A stretch of DNA of 64,000 nt from Streptomyces sp. P9-A4 (GCF_036634195.1 NZ_JAZIFY010000001.1:3854501-3918500); one strand, 5' to 3'. Shown: positions 49,603 to 58,772, counted from the stretch's first letter. The notes: generated from the sequence alone by a model not told the origin. A program made the numbers and translations.

Positions 49603-49777
49603 GGCCTGTCGTCAAACTCCCGCCTGCCCCGCGACGCCTGGCACGCGCTCTCGCCGCACCGGGCGAAAGCCCGAGTACGTCCAGTACGAGGGCTTCCGCC
49701 CGGCACGCCGAGAGCACGCACCAGACGCCGCGGGGCCGCCCTTCGGGCGACGACGGGAATTTGACGACAGGCCCTAG
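49599..49777. mobile_element. 179-bp palindromic MITE/REP-like element
   Basis: The terminal inverted repeats CTAGGGCCTGTCGTCAAA (left 49599-49616, with 22-23 bp matching overall with one mismatch) and the complement ending at 49777 bound it. The interior is itself a near-perfect long palindrome, so the whole can fold into one hairpin. There is no coding capacity. The left end overlaps the stop codon TAG of the HerA-like gene. Both ends carry CTAG, possibly a target duplication. It looks like a non-autonomous insertion-sequence derivative. Confidence 0.8.
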
Positions 49778-49786
49778 CCCCCCTGC

Positions 49787-51340
49787 TTACTGTGTGACCT
49801 GGTCGTGGTCGGCGTGCAGGCCGCCGTCGCTGCCCGCGTCGCCGGTGGTCGGGACCGAGACGACCGGCTTGCGCAGCGAGGAGATGTCGTGGGCGTAGGT
49901 GCCCACGGCGTTGGCGATGACCTTGATGTTCGCGTCGAAGGCCGTCATGTTGATGTTCTTCAGGTCGTCGCCCTTGGCGTGGTAGTTCACGTCGTACGCG
50001 ACACCCGCCTCGCCGCCGAACCTGGCCGCCTGCGCGGCGGTCTTGATGCCCTCGGCGCCGGTGAAGGTGCCGCCGGAGGGGATGCCGACCTCGATGAACG
50101 GGCCGTAGTCGGAGCGGCCGTCGAAGTCGGTGCCCGCGTGCGGGAGTCCGCGCTTGTCCATGAAGTCGGTGATGTCCCGCTCCAGCTGGGCCGAGCCCTC
50201 CGGCCCCGCGTCCTCGCCGACGCCGTCCGAGTTGTCGCCGTCGTAGACGAACAGGCCGTAGTTCGGCGAGGCGATCATGTCGAAGTTGAGGTAGAGCTTG
50301 ATCTCGCTCTTGTCGAGCGCGGTCAGGTTGTTGACGTAGTGCTCGGAGCCGAGGAGGCCGTTCTCCTCGGCCGACCACCAGGCGAAGCGGACCTTGTTGC
50401 GGACCTTGTCCTTCGACTTGGCCAGCTCCAGGGCGGTCTGGAGGAGACCGGCGGAGCCCGAGCCGTTGTCGTTGATGCCGGGGCCCGCGGTGACGGAGTC
50501 CAGGTGCGAGCCGAGCATCACGGTGTTGGCGGCGTTGCCGCCCTTGGTCTCCGCGAGGACGTTGTTGGTGGTGCGCTTCTCCTGGAACTCGCGGATCTCC
50601 AGCGACAGCGAGACCGGGCCCGCGGCGGCGTCGGCGGCGAGCTGGGTGCCCTGCGCCAGGCTGAGACCACCGGTCGGGATCTTGCCCGAGGCCACGTCGC
50701 CGAGGGTGCCGGAGAGCGTGCCCTCGACGTTGTTGTAGACGACGGCGGCGACGGCACCGGCCGCGGCGGCGTTCTGCTGCTTGATCGCGAAGGAGCAGGC
50801 GCCGCGCTTGATCAGCGCGATCTTGCCCGTGTAGGTGCCGGTGGCGAAGTCGGACGGCTGGCAGCCGGTCGAGCCGTCGGCGTCGACGGGGACGGCCGCG
50901 AGGGCCGCGGTGACGCCGCCGACCGGGGTGGACCGGGTGTACGTCATCGCCTTGACGTCGAGCGCCCGCGGGGCGGGGGAGACGACGGAGGCCTTCTCGG
51001 CGAGCGTCTGCGTGTACCAGAAGTCGAACTTCTCGTACGAGACCTCGTAGCCGGCCTTCTTGAGCTGCGTGTAGACGTACGCGGCCGAGGCGTCGTGGCC
51101 GAGCGTGCCGGCCGCGCGGTTGCCGCCGGCCGAGTCGGCTATCGCCTGGAACTTCTGCAGGTGCGTGAAGGCGTCCTTGGCGGTGGTTTCGCGGACCAGC
51201 TTCTTCGCCAGCTTGGCGGCGTCGCGGGCGGGCGCGGCGGCGGGGTCCTGCCCCGCGGTGGCGGGGGAGGCGAGGACCAGCGGGGTGGCGAGTGCGGCGG
51301 CGGCGAGAACGGCCGCGGCCCGGCGCTGGGTTGCGTTCAC
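49787..51340 (-). CDS. Secreted M28 aminopeptidase with PA domain
   Basis: A 517-residue exported zinc aminopeptidase. GTG 51340 with GGAAGGA upstream was chosen; the signal peptide (VNATQRRAAAVLAAAALATPLVLASPATAG) follows. A protease-associated domain (about 120-270, GKIALIKRGACSFAIKQQNA) is inserted. The M28 zinc ligands are visible: SHLDSV, NDNGSG, AEENGLLGS (EE), FDMIASPN and VNYHAKGDD. It resembles the Streptomyces griseus aminopeptidase SGAP group and would release N-terminal residues from peptides outside the cell. Nothing follows but the MITE-like element. Confidence 0.92.
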   Translation of the reverse strand: MNATQRRAAAVLAAAALATPLVLASPATAGQDPAAAPARDAAKLAKKLVRETTAKDAFTHLQKFQAIADSAGGNRAAGTLGHDASAAYVYTQLKKAGYEVSYEKFDFWYTQTLAEKASVVSPAPRALDVKAMTYTRSTPVGGVTAALAAVPVDADGSTGCQPSDFATGTYTGKIALIKRGACSFAIKQQNAAAAGAVAAVVYNNVEGTLSGTLGDVASGKIPTGGLSLAQGTQLAADAAAGPVSLSLEIREFQEKRTTNNVLAETKGGNAANTVMLGSHLDSVTAGPGINDNGSGSAGLLQTALELAKSKDKVRNKVRFAWWSAEENGLLGSEHYVNNLTALDKSEIKLYLNFDMIASPNYGLFVYDGDNSDGVGEDAGPEGSAQLERDITDFMDKRGLPHAGTDFDGRSDYGPFIEVGIPSGGTFTGAEGIKTAAQAARFGGEAGVAYDVNYHAKGDDLKNINMTAFDANIKVIANAVGTYAHDISSLRKPVVSVPTTGDAGSDGGLHADHDQVTQ

Positions 51341-51467
51341 AGAAGTCCTTCCCGTTACGGACGAGGTTGAGGGGAAGTTAGCGATCTGTGGGGCCTTCTG
51401 TGAACACCTTCTCCACAATTCCTCTCGCATTGAGCAGGATTGCCATGTGGAGTTGATAATTCCCGGC

Positions 51468-52076
51468 CTATTTGGGGGACTTGGCGGCCTTCGCGGCCTT
51501 CGCCGCCGCCTTCATCTCCTGCTTGTGGGCCCGCACCCTCGCGAGCGACTCCGGGCCCGTGATGTCGGCGGCCGAGCGGTGGGACCCCTGCTCGCCGTAC
51601 GGGCCCGCCGCCTCCCGCCAGCCCTTCGGCCGGACCCCGTACTGCTTGCCGAGCAGGGCGAGGAAGATCTGCGCCTTCTGCTTGCCGAACCCGGGCAGCG
51701 CTTCGAGCCGGGCGAGCAGTTCCTTCCCGGTCGCCGCGTCCGACCAGACGGCCTCGGCGTCGCCCCCGTACTCCTCGACGAGGAACCGGCACAGCTGCTG
51801 CACCCGCTGGGCCATCGAACCCGGGTAGCGGTGCACGGCCGGCTTCTCGGAGAGCAGCGCGGCGAACTCCTCCGGGTCCCGGGAGGCGATCTCGTGCGCG
51901 TCGAGGTCGTCCGCGCCGAGCCGCGAGGCGATCGTGTACGGCCCCGAGAACGCCCACTCCATCGGGACCTGCTGGTCGAGGAGCATGCCGACGAGCGCGG
52001 CGAGCGGGGACCGGCCGAGCAGGGCGTCGGCTTCGGGCTGCTGGGCGAGGTGGATCTCGGGGGGCTGGGGACTCAT
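51468..52076 (-). CDS. HhH-GPD base-excision-type DNA repair protein
   Basis: A 202-residue protein with the helix-hairpin-helix/GPD motif LEALPGFGKQKAQIFLALLGKQYGV (about 124-148). It is smaller than endonuclease III and has no visible 4Fe-4S Cys cluster. The N-terminal helices (DALLGRSPLAALVGMLLDQQVPMEWAFSGPYTI) resemble 3-methyladenine-type HhH glycosylases. The Lys-rich tail (KQEMKAAAKAAKAAKSPK) may aid DNA binding. Substrate unknown. Confidence 0.88.
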   Translation of the reverse strand: MSPQPPEIHLAQQPEADALLGRSPLAALVGMLLDQQVPMEWAFSGPYTIASRLGADDLDAHEIASRDPEEFAALLSEKPAVHRYPGSMAQRVQQLCRFLVEEYGGDAEAVWSDAATGKELLARLEALPGFGKQKAQIFLALLGKQYGVRPKGWREAAGPYGEQGSHRSAADITGPESLARVRAHKQEMKAAAKAAKAAKSPK

Positions 52077-52118
52077 GCACCGATCATCACGCGCGCGCGT
52101 GACGGCCGCCCGGTGGAT

Positions 52119-53054
52119 TCACCCCTTCGCGAACCGGTCCAGGGCGGTCAGGATCAGGTTCCGGGTCTCCTCGCCGCCCAGGTGCCCGGCGCTCTCGACC
52201 ACGTGCAGCTCGGCGTCCGGCCACGCGCGGGACAGCTCCCAGGCGGTGGAGAGCGGCCCGCCCATGTCGATCCGGCCGTGGACCAGCACGCCGGGGATGC
52301 CGGCCAGCCGGTGGGCGTCACGGATCAGCGCGCCCTCCTCCAGGAAGGCGCCGTGCGCGAAGTAGTGCGAGCAGATCCGGACGAAGCCGAGCCGGGCGTC
52401 GTCGACGCGGTCGGTGTACGGAGTGCCCATGCCTTCCATCGAGAGCACCGCGTCCTCCCAGGCGCACCAGTCGGCCGCCGCCTTCTCCCGTACGGCGAGG
52501 TCGGGGTGGTTCATCAGCTCGGCGTACGCCCCCACGAGGTCGGCGGCCCCCTCGGCCCCGGCCCGGAAGCGCTCGTGGGCCTCCGGGAAGAAGCGCCCGA
52601 CCCCCTCGTACAGCCAGGCCGTCTCGGAGCGGCGGGTGGTCGTCACGGCCGCGATCACGATCGCCGACACCCGCTCGGGGTACGCCTCCGCGTACGCCAG
52701 GATCAGCGTGGAGCCCCAGGAGCCGCCGTACAGCAGCCACTTCTCGATCCCGAGGTGCCGGCGCAGCAGCTCCATGTCCGCGACCAGGTGCGCGGTGGTG
52801 TTCATGGACATGTCGGCGGCCGGGTCGCTCGCGTGCGGCGTGGAGCGCCCGCAGCCGCGCTGGTCGAAGAGGACGACCCGGTACGCCGCCGGGTCGAAGA
52901 GCCGACGGCTGCGCGGGGAGGAGCCGGAGCCGGGCCCGCCGTGGACGACGAGCGCGGCCCGGCCCTCCGGGTTGCCGGAGACCTCCCAGTGGACGAGGTT
53001 GCCGTCGCCCACGTCGAGCAGGCCCTGTTCGTACGGTGCGGTCTCAGGGTGCAT
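52119..53054 (-). CDS. Proline iminopeptidase (alpha/beta hydrolase, S33)
   Basis: A 311-residue alpha/beta hydrolase. HGGPGSGS is the oxyanion-hole loop, GGSWGS the nucleophile elbow (catalytic Ser), and the C-terminal acid/His are in VHGRIDMGG and SAGHLG. The DQRGCGRSTPHA and GNPEGRAALVV blocks match prolyl iminopeptidases, which release N-terminal Pro. It is cytosolic. The next gene downstream in the minus direction, the HhH protein, is separately spaced. Confidence 0.9.
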   Translation of the reverse strand: MHPETAPYEQGLLDVGDGNLVHWEVSGNPEGRAALVVHGGPGSGSSPRSRRLFDPAAYRVVLFDQRGCGRSTPHASDPAADMSMNTTAHLVADMELLRRHLGIEKWLLYGGSWGSTLILAYAEAYPERVSAIVIAAVTTTRRSETAWLYEGVGRFFPEAHERFRAGAEGAADLVGAYAELMNHPDLAVREKAAADWCAWEDAVLSMEGMGTPYTDRVDDARLGFVRICSHYFAHGAFLEEGALIRDAHRLAGIPGVLVHGRIDMGGPLSTAWELSRAWPDAELHVVESAGHLGGEETRNLILTALDRFAKG

Positions 53055-53064
53055 CCGGCCGACC

Positions 53065-53628
53065 CTACCGGCCCTCGATCCGCACCGCCGGGTCCTCGCA
53101 CCAGGCGAGGAGCGAGGCCCAATCCCCGTACCCCGAATCAGGGTTGAGGTGCTTCCCGCCCGGCACGTGGTCCATGTCGAGCCCGAGGGGAAGGCCGTAG
53201 TGCAGGTCGGCGCCCTCGGGGCAGTACGGGTCCCCGTCCGCGTACACCAGGCGCGCCGTGCCGAGCCCCCGCTCGGCGAGGTCGAGCCCGTCGGCGAAGG
53301 CGGCGATCGGCGGGATCGAGGCGGTCACCGGCGGCGAGGGCGGGGCGACGAGCAGCACCCGGTCGGCGTCCGGCCGGCGCTCCCCGGCGCGCAGCCAGAG
53401 CAGTACGGACAGGCTGTGCGCGAGGACCACGAACTCCCCCTCGGCGGGCCGCTTCCCGTACTCCTCCAGGGCCGCGAGCCAGTCGGCGAGCACGGGCGCG
53501 TCGGGCCCGGGGAGCTGCGGGTAGCGCACCTCGTGCCCGCGCGCCCGCAGCTCCCCGGCGAGCCAGTGCTGCCAGTGGCCGGGCGGACGGTGGTTCTCGT
53601 AGCCGTGCAGGATCAGATACGTGGTCAT
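53065..53628 (-). CDS. RBBP9/YdeN-type serine hydrolase
   Basis: A 187-residue alpha/beta-hydrolase: YLILHGYENHRPPGHWQHWL at the N-terminus, LAHSLSVLLWL (catalytic Ser), and LVYADGDPYCP and GGKHLNPDSG (acid and His). This matches the small RBBP9/YdeN family, whose natural substrates are unknown. It lies 10 bp upstream of the proline iminopeptidase in the same direction and is probably co-transcribed. Confidence 0.87.
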   Translation of the reverse strand: MTTYLILHGYENHRPPGHWQHWLAGELRARGHEVRYPQLPGPDAPVLADWLAALEEYGKRPAEGEFVVLAHSLSVLLWLRAGERRPDADRVLLVAPPSPPVTASIPPIAAFADGLDLAERGLGTARLVYADGDPYCPEGADLHYGLPLGLDMDHVPGGKHLNPDSGYGDWASLLAWCEDPAVRIEGR

Positions 53629-53705
53629 GGCAGGATCCTGCGACCGGCGGGCGTCCCCGGTCCACCGTCGTCCACCAGCCGGTCGCCGGTAGCTGCGCGG
53701 TTCGC

Positions 53706-53763
53706 GTCGCTTCGGTTCGCGGTTCGTCGGCTCGCGGTTCGTCGGCTCGCGGCTCGTCGGCTC
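53706..53763 (-). repeat. 15-bp tandem repeat at a TetR stop codon
   Basis: On the minus strand, GCCGACGAGCCGCGA-type units (15 bp, one or two differences) recur about three times immediately after the TGA (53762-53764) of the TetR gene at 53762-54400. Confidence 0.7.
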
Positions 53764-54400
53764 AGGCGCGGAGTCGGAGGAGTTCGCGCAGGCCCGTCTT
53801 CAGGTGGTCCGCCGACAGTTCGCGTTCGACCGTCAGGTGGTGCACGACGTCCGGCGAGAACGGTGCGAGCAGCAGGTGCGCGAGGAGCGCGCTGTCGGCC
53901 TCGGGCCTGAGGCGGCCGATGAGCAGGGCCACGTGGGTGTGCATCAGCCCGTACGCGCCGCCGTGGTAGCGGGCGCGGGGCGCGGCGGAGTGGGCGGCGA
54001 GCAGGATCTCGCGCTGCTCGCCGACCCGGTCGACGAGCGCGTCGAGGAAGGCGTCGAGCCGTTCGTCGGCGGGGGCGCCGGGACCGAGCGGCGGCGGGCC
54101 GCTCATGTACGCCTGCTGGAACTGCCGCTCGCGGTCGTCGAGGAGGGCCCACAGGAGCTGGGTGACGTCGCCGAAGCGGCGGTAGACGGTGCCGACGCCG
54201 ATGCCGCTGGCGTGGGCGACCTGGTTCATGGTGACGGCGTCGGGGCCGTCCTCGGCGACGATCCGGGCGGCGGCGTCGAGGATCTTGCGGCGGTTGCGGG
54301 CGGCGTCGGCGCGCTCGGGGGCGGGGGTTCCGACGGTGGGGAGCAGGGTGGGCGTCACCGCCGCCGGCGTGGCTCCGGCCCGCTGGTTCTCGGTGCTCAT
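53762..54400 (-). CDS. TetR-family regulator
   Basis: A 212-residue TetR protein. DAARNRRKILDAAARIVAEDGPDAVTMNQVAHASGIGVGTVYRRFGDVTQLLWALL is the DNA-binding domain. The C-terminal part matches the group with LLGRLRPEADSALLAHLLLAPFSPD. ATG 54400 has GGAG 8 nt upstream. An inverted repeat, CGGAT-AGCG-ATCCG (54499-54512), lies about 100 bp upstream and may be its operator. Its target may be the divergent sulfur module, but that already has its own repressor, so autoregulation is the simplest reading. Confidence 0.88.
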   Translation of the reverse strand: MSTENQRAGATPAAVTPTLLPTVGTPAPERADAARNRRKILDAAARIVAEDGPDAVTMNQVAHASGIGVGTVYRRFGDVTQLLWALLDDRERQFQQAYMSGPPPLGPGAPADERLDAFLDALVDRVGEQREILLAAHSAAPRARYHGGAYGLMHTHVALLIGRLRPEADSALLAHLLLAPFSPDVVHHLTVERELSADHLKTGLRELLRLRA

Positions 54401-54632
54401 CTGTCGGCTCCTCTGCCGGTCGTGCGCGCCCCGTCTCCCCCTGTCCCGGCCGCTTCCTGTCGCTCGTGCTCCCGAGCATACCTGGCGCCTTCGGGAAGCG
54501 GATAGCGATCCGGTTAGGTGGGGAGCGTGACGGGCCGACCGGGTCGGGGCGCCCCTTCGGGCGCCCTTCTGGGCACCTCCCGGGTATCTCCCGGACGCCC
54601 TCCCCGGACGCCCCCTTGGGCACCCTCCTGGA

Positions 54633-54646
54633 TACCCCCGGGGGTA
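54633..54646 (+). promoter_or_regulatory. CstR-type operator 1
   Basis: TACCCCCGGGGGTA is a perfect 14-bp palindrome, the format bound by CsoR/CstR tetramers. A second identical copy is centred 45 bp downstream (54678-54691). Confidence 0.8.
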
Positions 54647-54677
54647 CATCTGTTAGGGTCGTTGGCATCACCATGCA

Positions 54678-54691
54678 TACCCCCGGGGGTA
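54678..54691 (+). promoter_or_regulatory. CstR-type operator 2
   Basis: An exact copy of TACCCCCGGGGGTA, 73 bp before the TauE/SafE ATG and flanking its expected promoter. Confidence 0.8.
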
Positions 54692-54763
54692 ATCTCGACC
54701 CCTCCCTCCGGATTCCGAAAGGGGCAGGCCCGTGCCGCTGACCGACCCACCTCGGCCCGTCCG

Positions 54764-55501
54764 ATGGTGATCGCCCTCGCGGCCGGCGCCGTCGTCGGGC
54801 TCGCGCTCGGGGCGCTCGGCGGCGGAGGCAGTGTCCTCGCCGTCCCGGTCCTGATCTACCTGCTCGGCTTCACCCCGCCCGCCGCCGCCACCGCGAGCCT
54901 CCTGATCGTCCTCGCGACCTCCGCGACCGCACTCTACGGCCACGCCAAGGACGGGAACGTCCGCTGGAGGACCGGCGCGCTCTTCGCGGCGGCGGGACTC
55001 GTCCCGGCCGCGCTCGGCGGCCTCCTCGCGACCCGGCTCCCGGAGGCGCTGCTCACCGCCGGGTTCGCGGCGGTGGCGGGGATCGCGGCGGTACGGATGC
55101 TCAGGCCCGCGTCCGGCGCCGAGGGCGTCCGCAGGTCGGCCCCGGCCGTCGCGGGCGCGGGCGCCGGGCTCGGCGCGGTCACCGGGGTCCTCGGGGTGGG
55201 CGGCGGCTTCCTCACCGTGCCGGCGCTCGTGCAGGTCGTGGGCCTGCGGATGCGTACGGCGGTGGGGACGAGCCTGCTGGTCGTCGCCGCGAACGCGCTG
55301 GCCGCGCTGCTGGCCAGGGCGGGCACGGCGGACGCCCTGGACTGGGCGGTGATCGCCCCCTTCGCGGGGGCGGCGATCCTCGGCGCCTGGGACGGCCGGC
55401 GCCTCGCGTCGAAGGTCTCGGGCGACACCCTGCGCCGGATCTTCGGTGCGGCGCTGCTGGGGGTGGCAGGGCTGATGCTGCTGGACGCGGTGGTGTTCTG
55501 A
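54764..55501 (+). CDS. TauE/SafE-family sulfite/sulfonate exporter
   Basis: A 245-residue membrane protein with about eight hydrophobic segments and the internal repeats of TauE/SafE proteins: VVGLALGALGGGGSVLAVPVLIYLLGF and VTGVLGVGGGFLTVPALVQVVGL. With CstR-type operators upstream and a repressor and rhodanese next to it, it probably exports sulfite or related sulfur oxyanions during sulfide stress. ATG 54764 lacks an own ribosome site, but a 12-codon leader ORF (54732-54770) with AAAGGGG overlaps it by 7 bp and could supply ribosomes by coupling. Confidence 0.88.
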   Translation: MVIALAAGAVVGLALGALGGGGSVLAVPVLIYLLGFTPPAAATASLLIVLATSATALYGHAKDGNVRWRTGALFAAAGLVPAALGGLLATRLPEALLTAGFAAVAGIAAVRMLRPASGAEGVRRSAPAVAGAGAGLGAVTGVLGVGGGFLTVPALVQVVGLRMRTAVGTSLLVVAANALAALLARAGTADALDWAVIAPFAGAAILGAWDGRRLASKVSGDTLRRIFGAALLGVAGLMLLDAVVF

Positions 55502-55586
55502 GCGCCGATGCCCGAGCCCCGGCACATCTCGATGCCCATGCCCATGCCCACGGCGCTGCCCGCGTCCGTCCCCGCCCCGCCCGGGC

Positions 55587-55907
<321 letters not shown>

Positions 55908-55955
55908 TTACTCCCCAGCACGGGGCCCCGTCGAAGACCAAGGATGACACCTGCC

Positions 55956-56549
55956 ATGAACGCACCCCTCCTGCTCGACCCCGACCAGGCCCGCACCCGG
56001 CTGGCCGGCCTGACCGTCGTCGACGTGCGCACGCCCGGCGAGTACGCCTCCGGCCATGTGCCCGGCGCCGTCAACGTCCCGCTCGACCGGCTCGCCCGCG
56101 CCGTCCCCGCCCTCCGGGAGGCGGCGGCGCGCGGCGGAGTGCTGGTCGTCTGCCAGTCGGGCAACCGCTCGGCCAGGGCCTGCGCGCAGCTCGCGGCGGA
56201 AGGCGTCAGCGCGTACGACCTCGACGGCGGTACGAGCGGCTGGGCGGCGCGCGGTCACGGTCTGGACCGTCCGGCGGGCGCCCCGGCGAAGCCGGTGTGG
56301 GCGATGGACCGCCAGGTGCGGCTGGTCGCGGGCTCGCTGGTGCTGCTCGGCCTGCTGCTCGGGGTGCTGATACACCCGGCGTTCCAGCTGCTCTCGGCGG
56401 GCGTCGCGGGCGGCCTCGTCTTCTCGGCGCTCACCAACACCTGCGGCATGGCGCTGATGCTCGGCAAGCTCCCGTACAACCGGGGAAGCGCGTGCGCGGT
56501 CGACATGGACGCGACGCTGGCCCGGCTGCGTCAGGGGGCGGGGGAGTAA
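55956..56549 (+). CDS. Rhodanese with C-terminal membrane domain
   Basis: A 197-residue protein. The N-terminal rhodanese domain (1-100) has the persulfide-forming active Cys66 in VVCQSGNRSARA and the typical DVRTPGEYASGHVPGAVNVPL. Two membrane helices follow (about 128-150 and 157-177, of DUF2892 type) with NTCGMALMLGKLPYNRG. The family transfers sulfane sulfur at the membrane. ATG 55956 preferred to 55944, whose AAGG lies too close. It is part of the CstR regulon and its 3' end overlaps the convergent TetR gene by 19 bp. Confidence 0.9.
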   Translation: MNAPLLLDPDQARTRLAGLTVVDVRTPGEYASGHVPGAVNVPLDRLARAVPALREAAARGGVLVVCQSGNRSARACAQLAAEGVSAYDLDGGTSGWAARGHGLDRPAGAPAKPVWAMDRQVRLVAGSLVLLGLLLGVLIHPAFQLLSAGVAGGLVFSALTNTCGMALMLGKLPYNRGSACAVDMDATLARLRQGAGE

Positions 56550-57238
56550 CGCCGGAGGAACATCTCCACCCCGTCGACGAGCAGCCGCTCGCCCAGCCCG
56601 TCGGCCAGCTCGGTCCCGTACTGCTCGAACACCATCTGCGGGAAGACGAGCAGCGAGTAGAGCTGGAGGACGGCGACCTCCAGGTCGGGGATGTCGAGGA
56701 GGTTCCGGTCGGCGAGGGCGCGCAGGGCGTCCGCGACGGCGGGGTGGTGCCCGGTGGGGCCGTGTGCGCGCCAGGCGCGGCCCAGTTCGGGGAAGCGGTG
56801 GAGTTCGGTGGCGACGAGGGTGCGCAGGGCGCGGCCCTCGTCGTCGGCGCGTACGGCGCGGCTCCAGGCGCGGCCGGCCTCGGTGAGGGCGGCGCGCAGC
56901 TCCTCGGGGCCGTCGGCGGCGACGAGCCGGGCGAGGTCGGGGGCGTCCTCGGTGCGCCCGTCGCCCGTGCGTCCGGCGCCGGACAGGGGCTCGTCGACGG
57001 CGCCGGTGACGACGGCGGTGAAGAGGGCTTCCTTGCTGCCGAAGTGGTTGTAGACGGTCACCTTGGAGACGCCGGCCTCGGCGGCGATGGCGTCCATGCC
57101 GACGCCGAAGCCCTCGCGGAGGAAGAGGTCGCGGGCGGCCCGCAGGACGGCCTGCCGCTTGCGGGCGGCGCGGGGGCCGGACGGGCCGGAGGGAGTGGCC
57201 GCGCCGGAGGGACCGGCAGCGCCGGAGGGGACGTCCAT
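56531..57238 (-). CDS. TetR-family regulator of the divergent MFS gene
   Basis: A 235-residue TetR protein: AVLRAARDLFLREGFGVGMDAIAAEAGVSKVTVYNHFGSKEALFTAVV is the DNA-binding domain. The N-terminal 25 residues are Pro/Ala/Gly-rich. The C-terminal domain (AefR-like) has EELRAALTEAGRAWSRAVRADDEGRALRTLVATELHRFPELGRAW. It is divergent from the MFS transporter at 57303; a repeated AACTGTAC box (57258-57297) lies between them and is the likely operator. Confidence 0.9.
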   Translation of the reverse strand: MDVPSGAAGPSGAATPSGPSGPRAARKRQAVLRAARDLFLREGFGVGMDAIAAEAGVSKVTVYNHFGSKEALFTAVVTGAVDEPLSGAGRTGDGRTEDAPDLARLVAADGPEELRAALTEAGRAWSRAVRADDEGRALRTLVATELHRFPELGRAWRAHGPTGHHPAVADALRALADRNLLDIPDLEVAVLQLYSLLVFPQMVFEQYGTELADGLGERLLVDGVEMFLRRYSPAP

Positions 57239-57257
57239 GGGCCCACCCTACCAACGG

Positions 57258-57297
57258 AACTGTACTCTTGAGTTCAACTGTACTGTGCCGTACAGTT
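57258..57297. promoter_or_regulatory. TetR operator with three AACTGTAC half-sites
   Basis: AACTGTAC occurs at 57258-57265 and 57276-57283 as an 18-bp direct repeat, and its complement GTACAGTT at 57290-57297; the last two form an 8-bp inverted repeat with 6-bp spacer. It lies just before the MFS start and the TetR start, fitting bidirectional control. Confidence 0.75.
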
Positions 57298-57302
57298 CAG
57301 TT

Positions 57303-58772
57303 ATGCCCACGTCCTCCGCCGTACCCACCCCTGCCCCGACACACCCCGAACTCGACCCCGACCCCGACCCGCGCCGCTGGACGGCCCTGGCGCTGATCTG
57401 CGCGGCGCAGTTCATGCTGATCCTCGACGTGACCGTGGTGAACGTGGCCCTGCCGGCCGTCGCGGCCGATCTGGGCCTCGGGCGTACGGCCCTGACCTGG
57501 GTCGTCACCACGTACACCCTCTGCTTCGGCGGACTGATGCTGCTCGGCGGCCGGCTCGCGGACGCCCTCGGCGCCCGCCGGGTCCTCCTCACCGGGCTGG
57601 CCCTCTTCACGGCCGCGTCCCTGGCCTGCGGCCTGGCGCCGAACGCCGATGTCCTGCTCACGGGCCGCGCGGTCCAGGGCGTCGGCGCCGCACTCCTCTC
57701 CCCGGCGGCGCTGGCGCTGGTCACCACGATGTTCCGGGGCGTGGAACGCCCGAAGGCGCTGGGCGTCTGGGCGGCCATCGGCGGTACGGGATCGGCGGTG
57801 GGAGTGCTGCTGGGCGGCGCGCTGACGGCGGGCCCGGGATGGCCGTGGATCTTCTACGTGAACGTCCCGGTCGGCCTGGCGCTGCTGATCGCGCTCCCGA
57901 AGGCCGTACGACCGACGGCACGGCCCCTGCCCACGGGGAAGCGGACCGGAACCGGCGGCCTGGACATCCCCGGAGCCCTCCTCGTCACCACCGCGACCGG
58001 CGCACTCGTCTACGGCCTGGTCCGGGCGGGCGACTCCGGCTGGATGGCGGCGGCGACCCTGCTCCCGCTGCTCGGCGCGCTGGCGCTCTACGGCGCCTTC
58101 GCGGCGGCGGAACGACGGACCCGCACCCCGCTGATGGACCTGCGGATGCTCACCCTGCGACCGGTGGTCGCGGGCTCGCTCCTGATGCTGGTCGCGACGG
58201 CGCTGCTGATCTCGTTCTTCTTCCTGGGCTCGCTGCGGCTCCAGTACGTCCACGGCCTCGACGCGTTCCGCACCGGCCTCCTGTTCCTGCCGGTGGCCCT
58301 GGCGACGGCGATCGGCGCCCACCTGGGCTCCCGCCTGGTCATGACGGTGGGCCCGCGCGCCTGCGCGGCCGGCGCCATGGCGGTCGCGGCCCTGGGCTGC
58401 CTGCCGCTGGCCGTACTGGACCCCGAGTCGGGCCCGTGGGCCACGGTCCTGCCGTCCCTGGCGACGGCGGCGTTCGGCCTGGGCGCGGTCTTCGTGACGG
58501 CGACGACGACGGCCCTGGGCCTGATCACCCCGCACGAGGCGGGCCTCGCCTCCGGCATCGTGAACACCTTCCACGAACTGGGCGGCTCCCTGGGCGTGGC
58601 GATCGCCTCCACCCTGGCCCTGACCACGACACCCCCCACCCCGTCAGGCTTCACCACAGCCTTCACGGCCTGCACCCTGACAGCAGCGATCACAGCCCTG
58701 ACAACCCTGATCCTGGCCCCCCGATCCCACCCCCACACCCGAACGGGCCCGCACGGACACGGGATGCACTGA
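57303..58772 (+). CDS. MFS drug transporter, DHA2 family
   Basis: A 489-residue efflux pump with about fourteen membrane helices. TM1 AAQFMLILDVTVVNVALPAVAADL, motif A GGRLADALGARRVLLTGLAL, motif C GTGSAVGVLLGG. The ends are low-complexity: a Pro/Asp-rich N-terminus and a His-rich C-terminus (HPHTRTGPHGHGMH). It is preceded by the TetR operator described above; the drug is not known. Confidence 0.93.
   Translation: MPTSSAVPTPAPTHPELDPDPDPRRWTALALICAAQFMLILDVTVVNVALPAVAADLGLGRTALTWVVTTYTLCFGGLMLLGGRLADALGARRVLLTGLALFTAASLACGLAPNADVLLTGRAVQGVGAALLSPAALALVTTMFRGVERPKALGVWAAIGGTGSAVGVLLGGALTAGPGWPWIFYVNVPVGLALLIALPKAVRPTARPLPTGKRTGTGGLDIPGALLVTTATGALVYGLVRAGDSGWMAAATLLPLLGALALYGAFAAAERRTRTPLMDLRMLTLRPVVAGSLLMLVATALLISFFFLGSLRLQYVHGLDAFRTGLLFLPVALATAIGAHLGSRLVMTVGPRACAAGAMAVAALGCLPLAVLDPESGPWATVLPSLATAAFGLGAVFVTATTTALGLITPHEAGLASGIVNTFHELGGSLGVAIASTLALTTTPPTPSGFTTAFTACTLTAAITALTTLILAPRSHPHTRTGPHGHGMH

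Larger units (their letters stand above)
54401..54763. promoter_or_regulatory. Divergent intergenic region with CstR operators
   Basis: This 363-bp gap holds a TetR-like palindrome (54499-54512), a degenerate GC-rich direct repeat (about 54540-54630), and two copies of the perfect 14-bp palindrome TACCCCCGGGGGTA (54633-54646, 54678-54691). The latter is the CsoR/CstR-type operator. A short leader ORF follows at 54732-54770. Confidence 0.7.
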
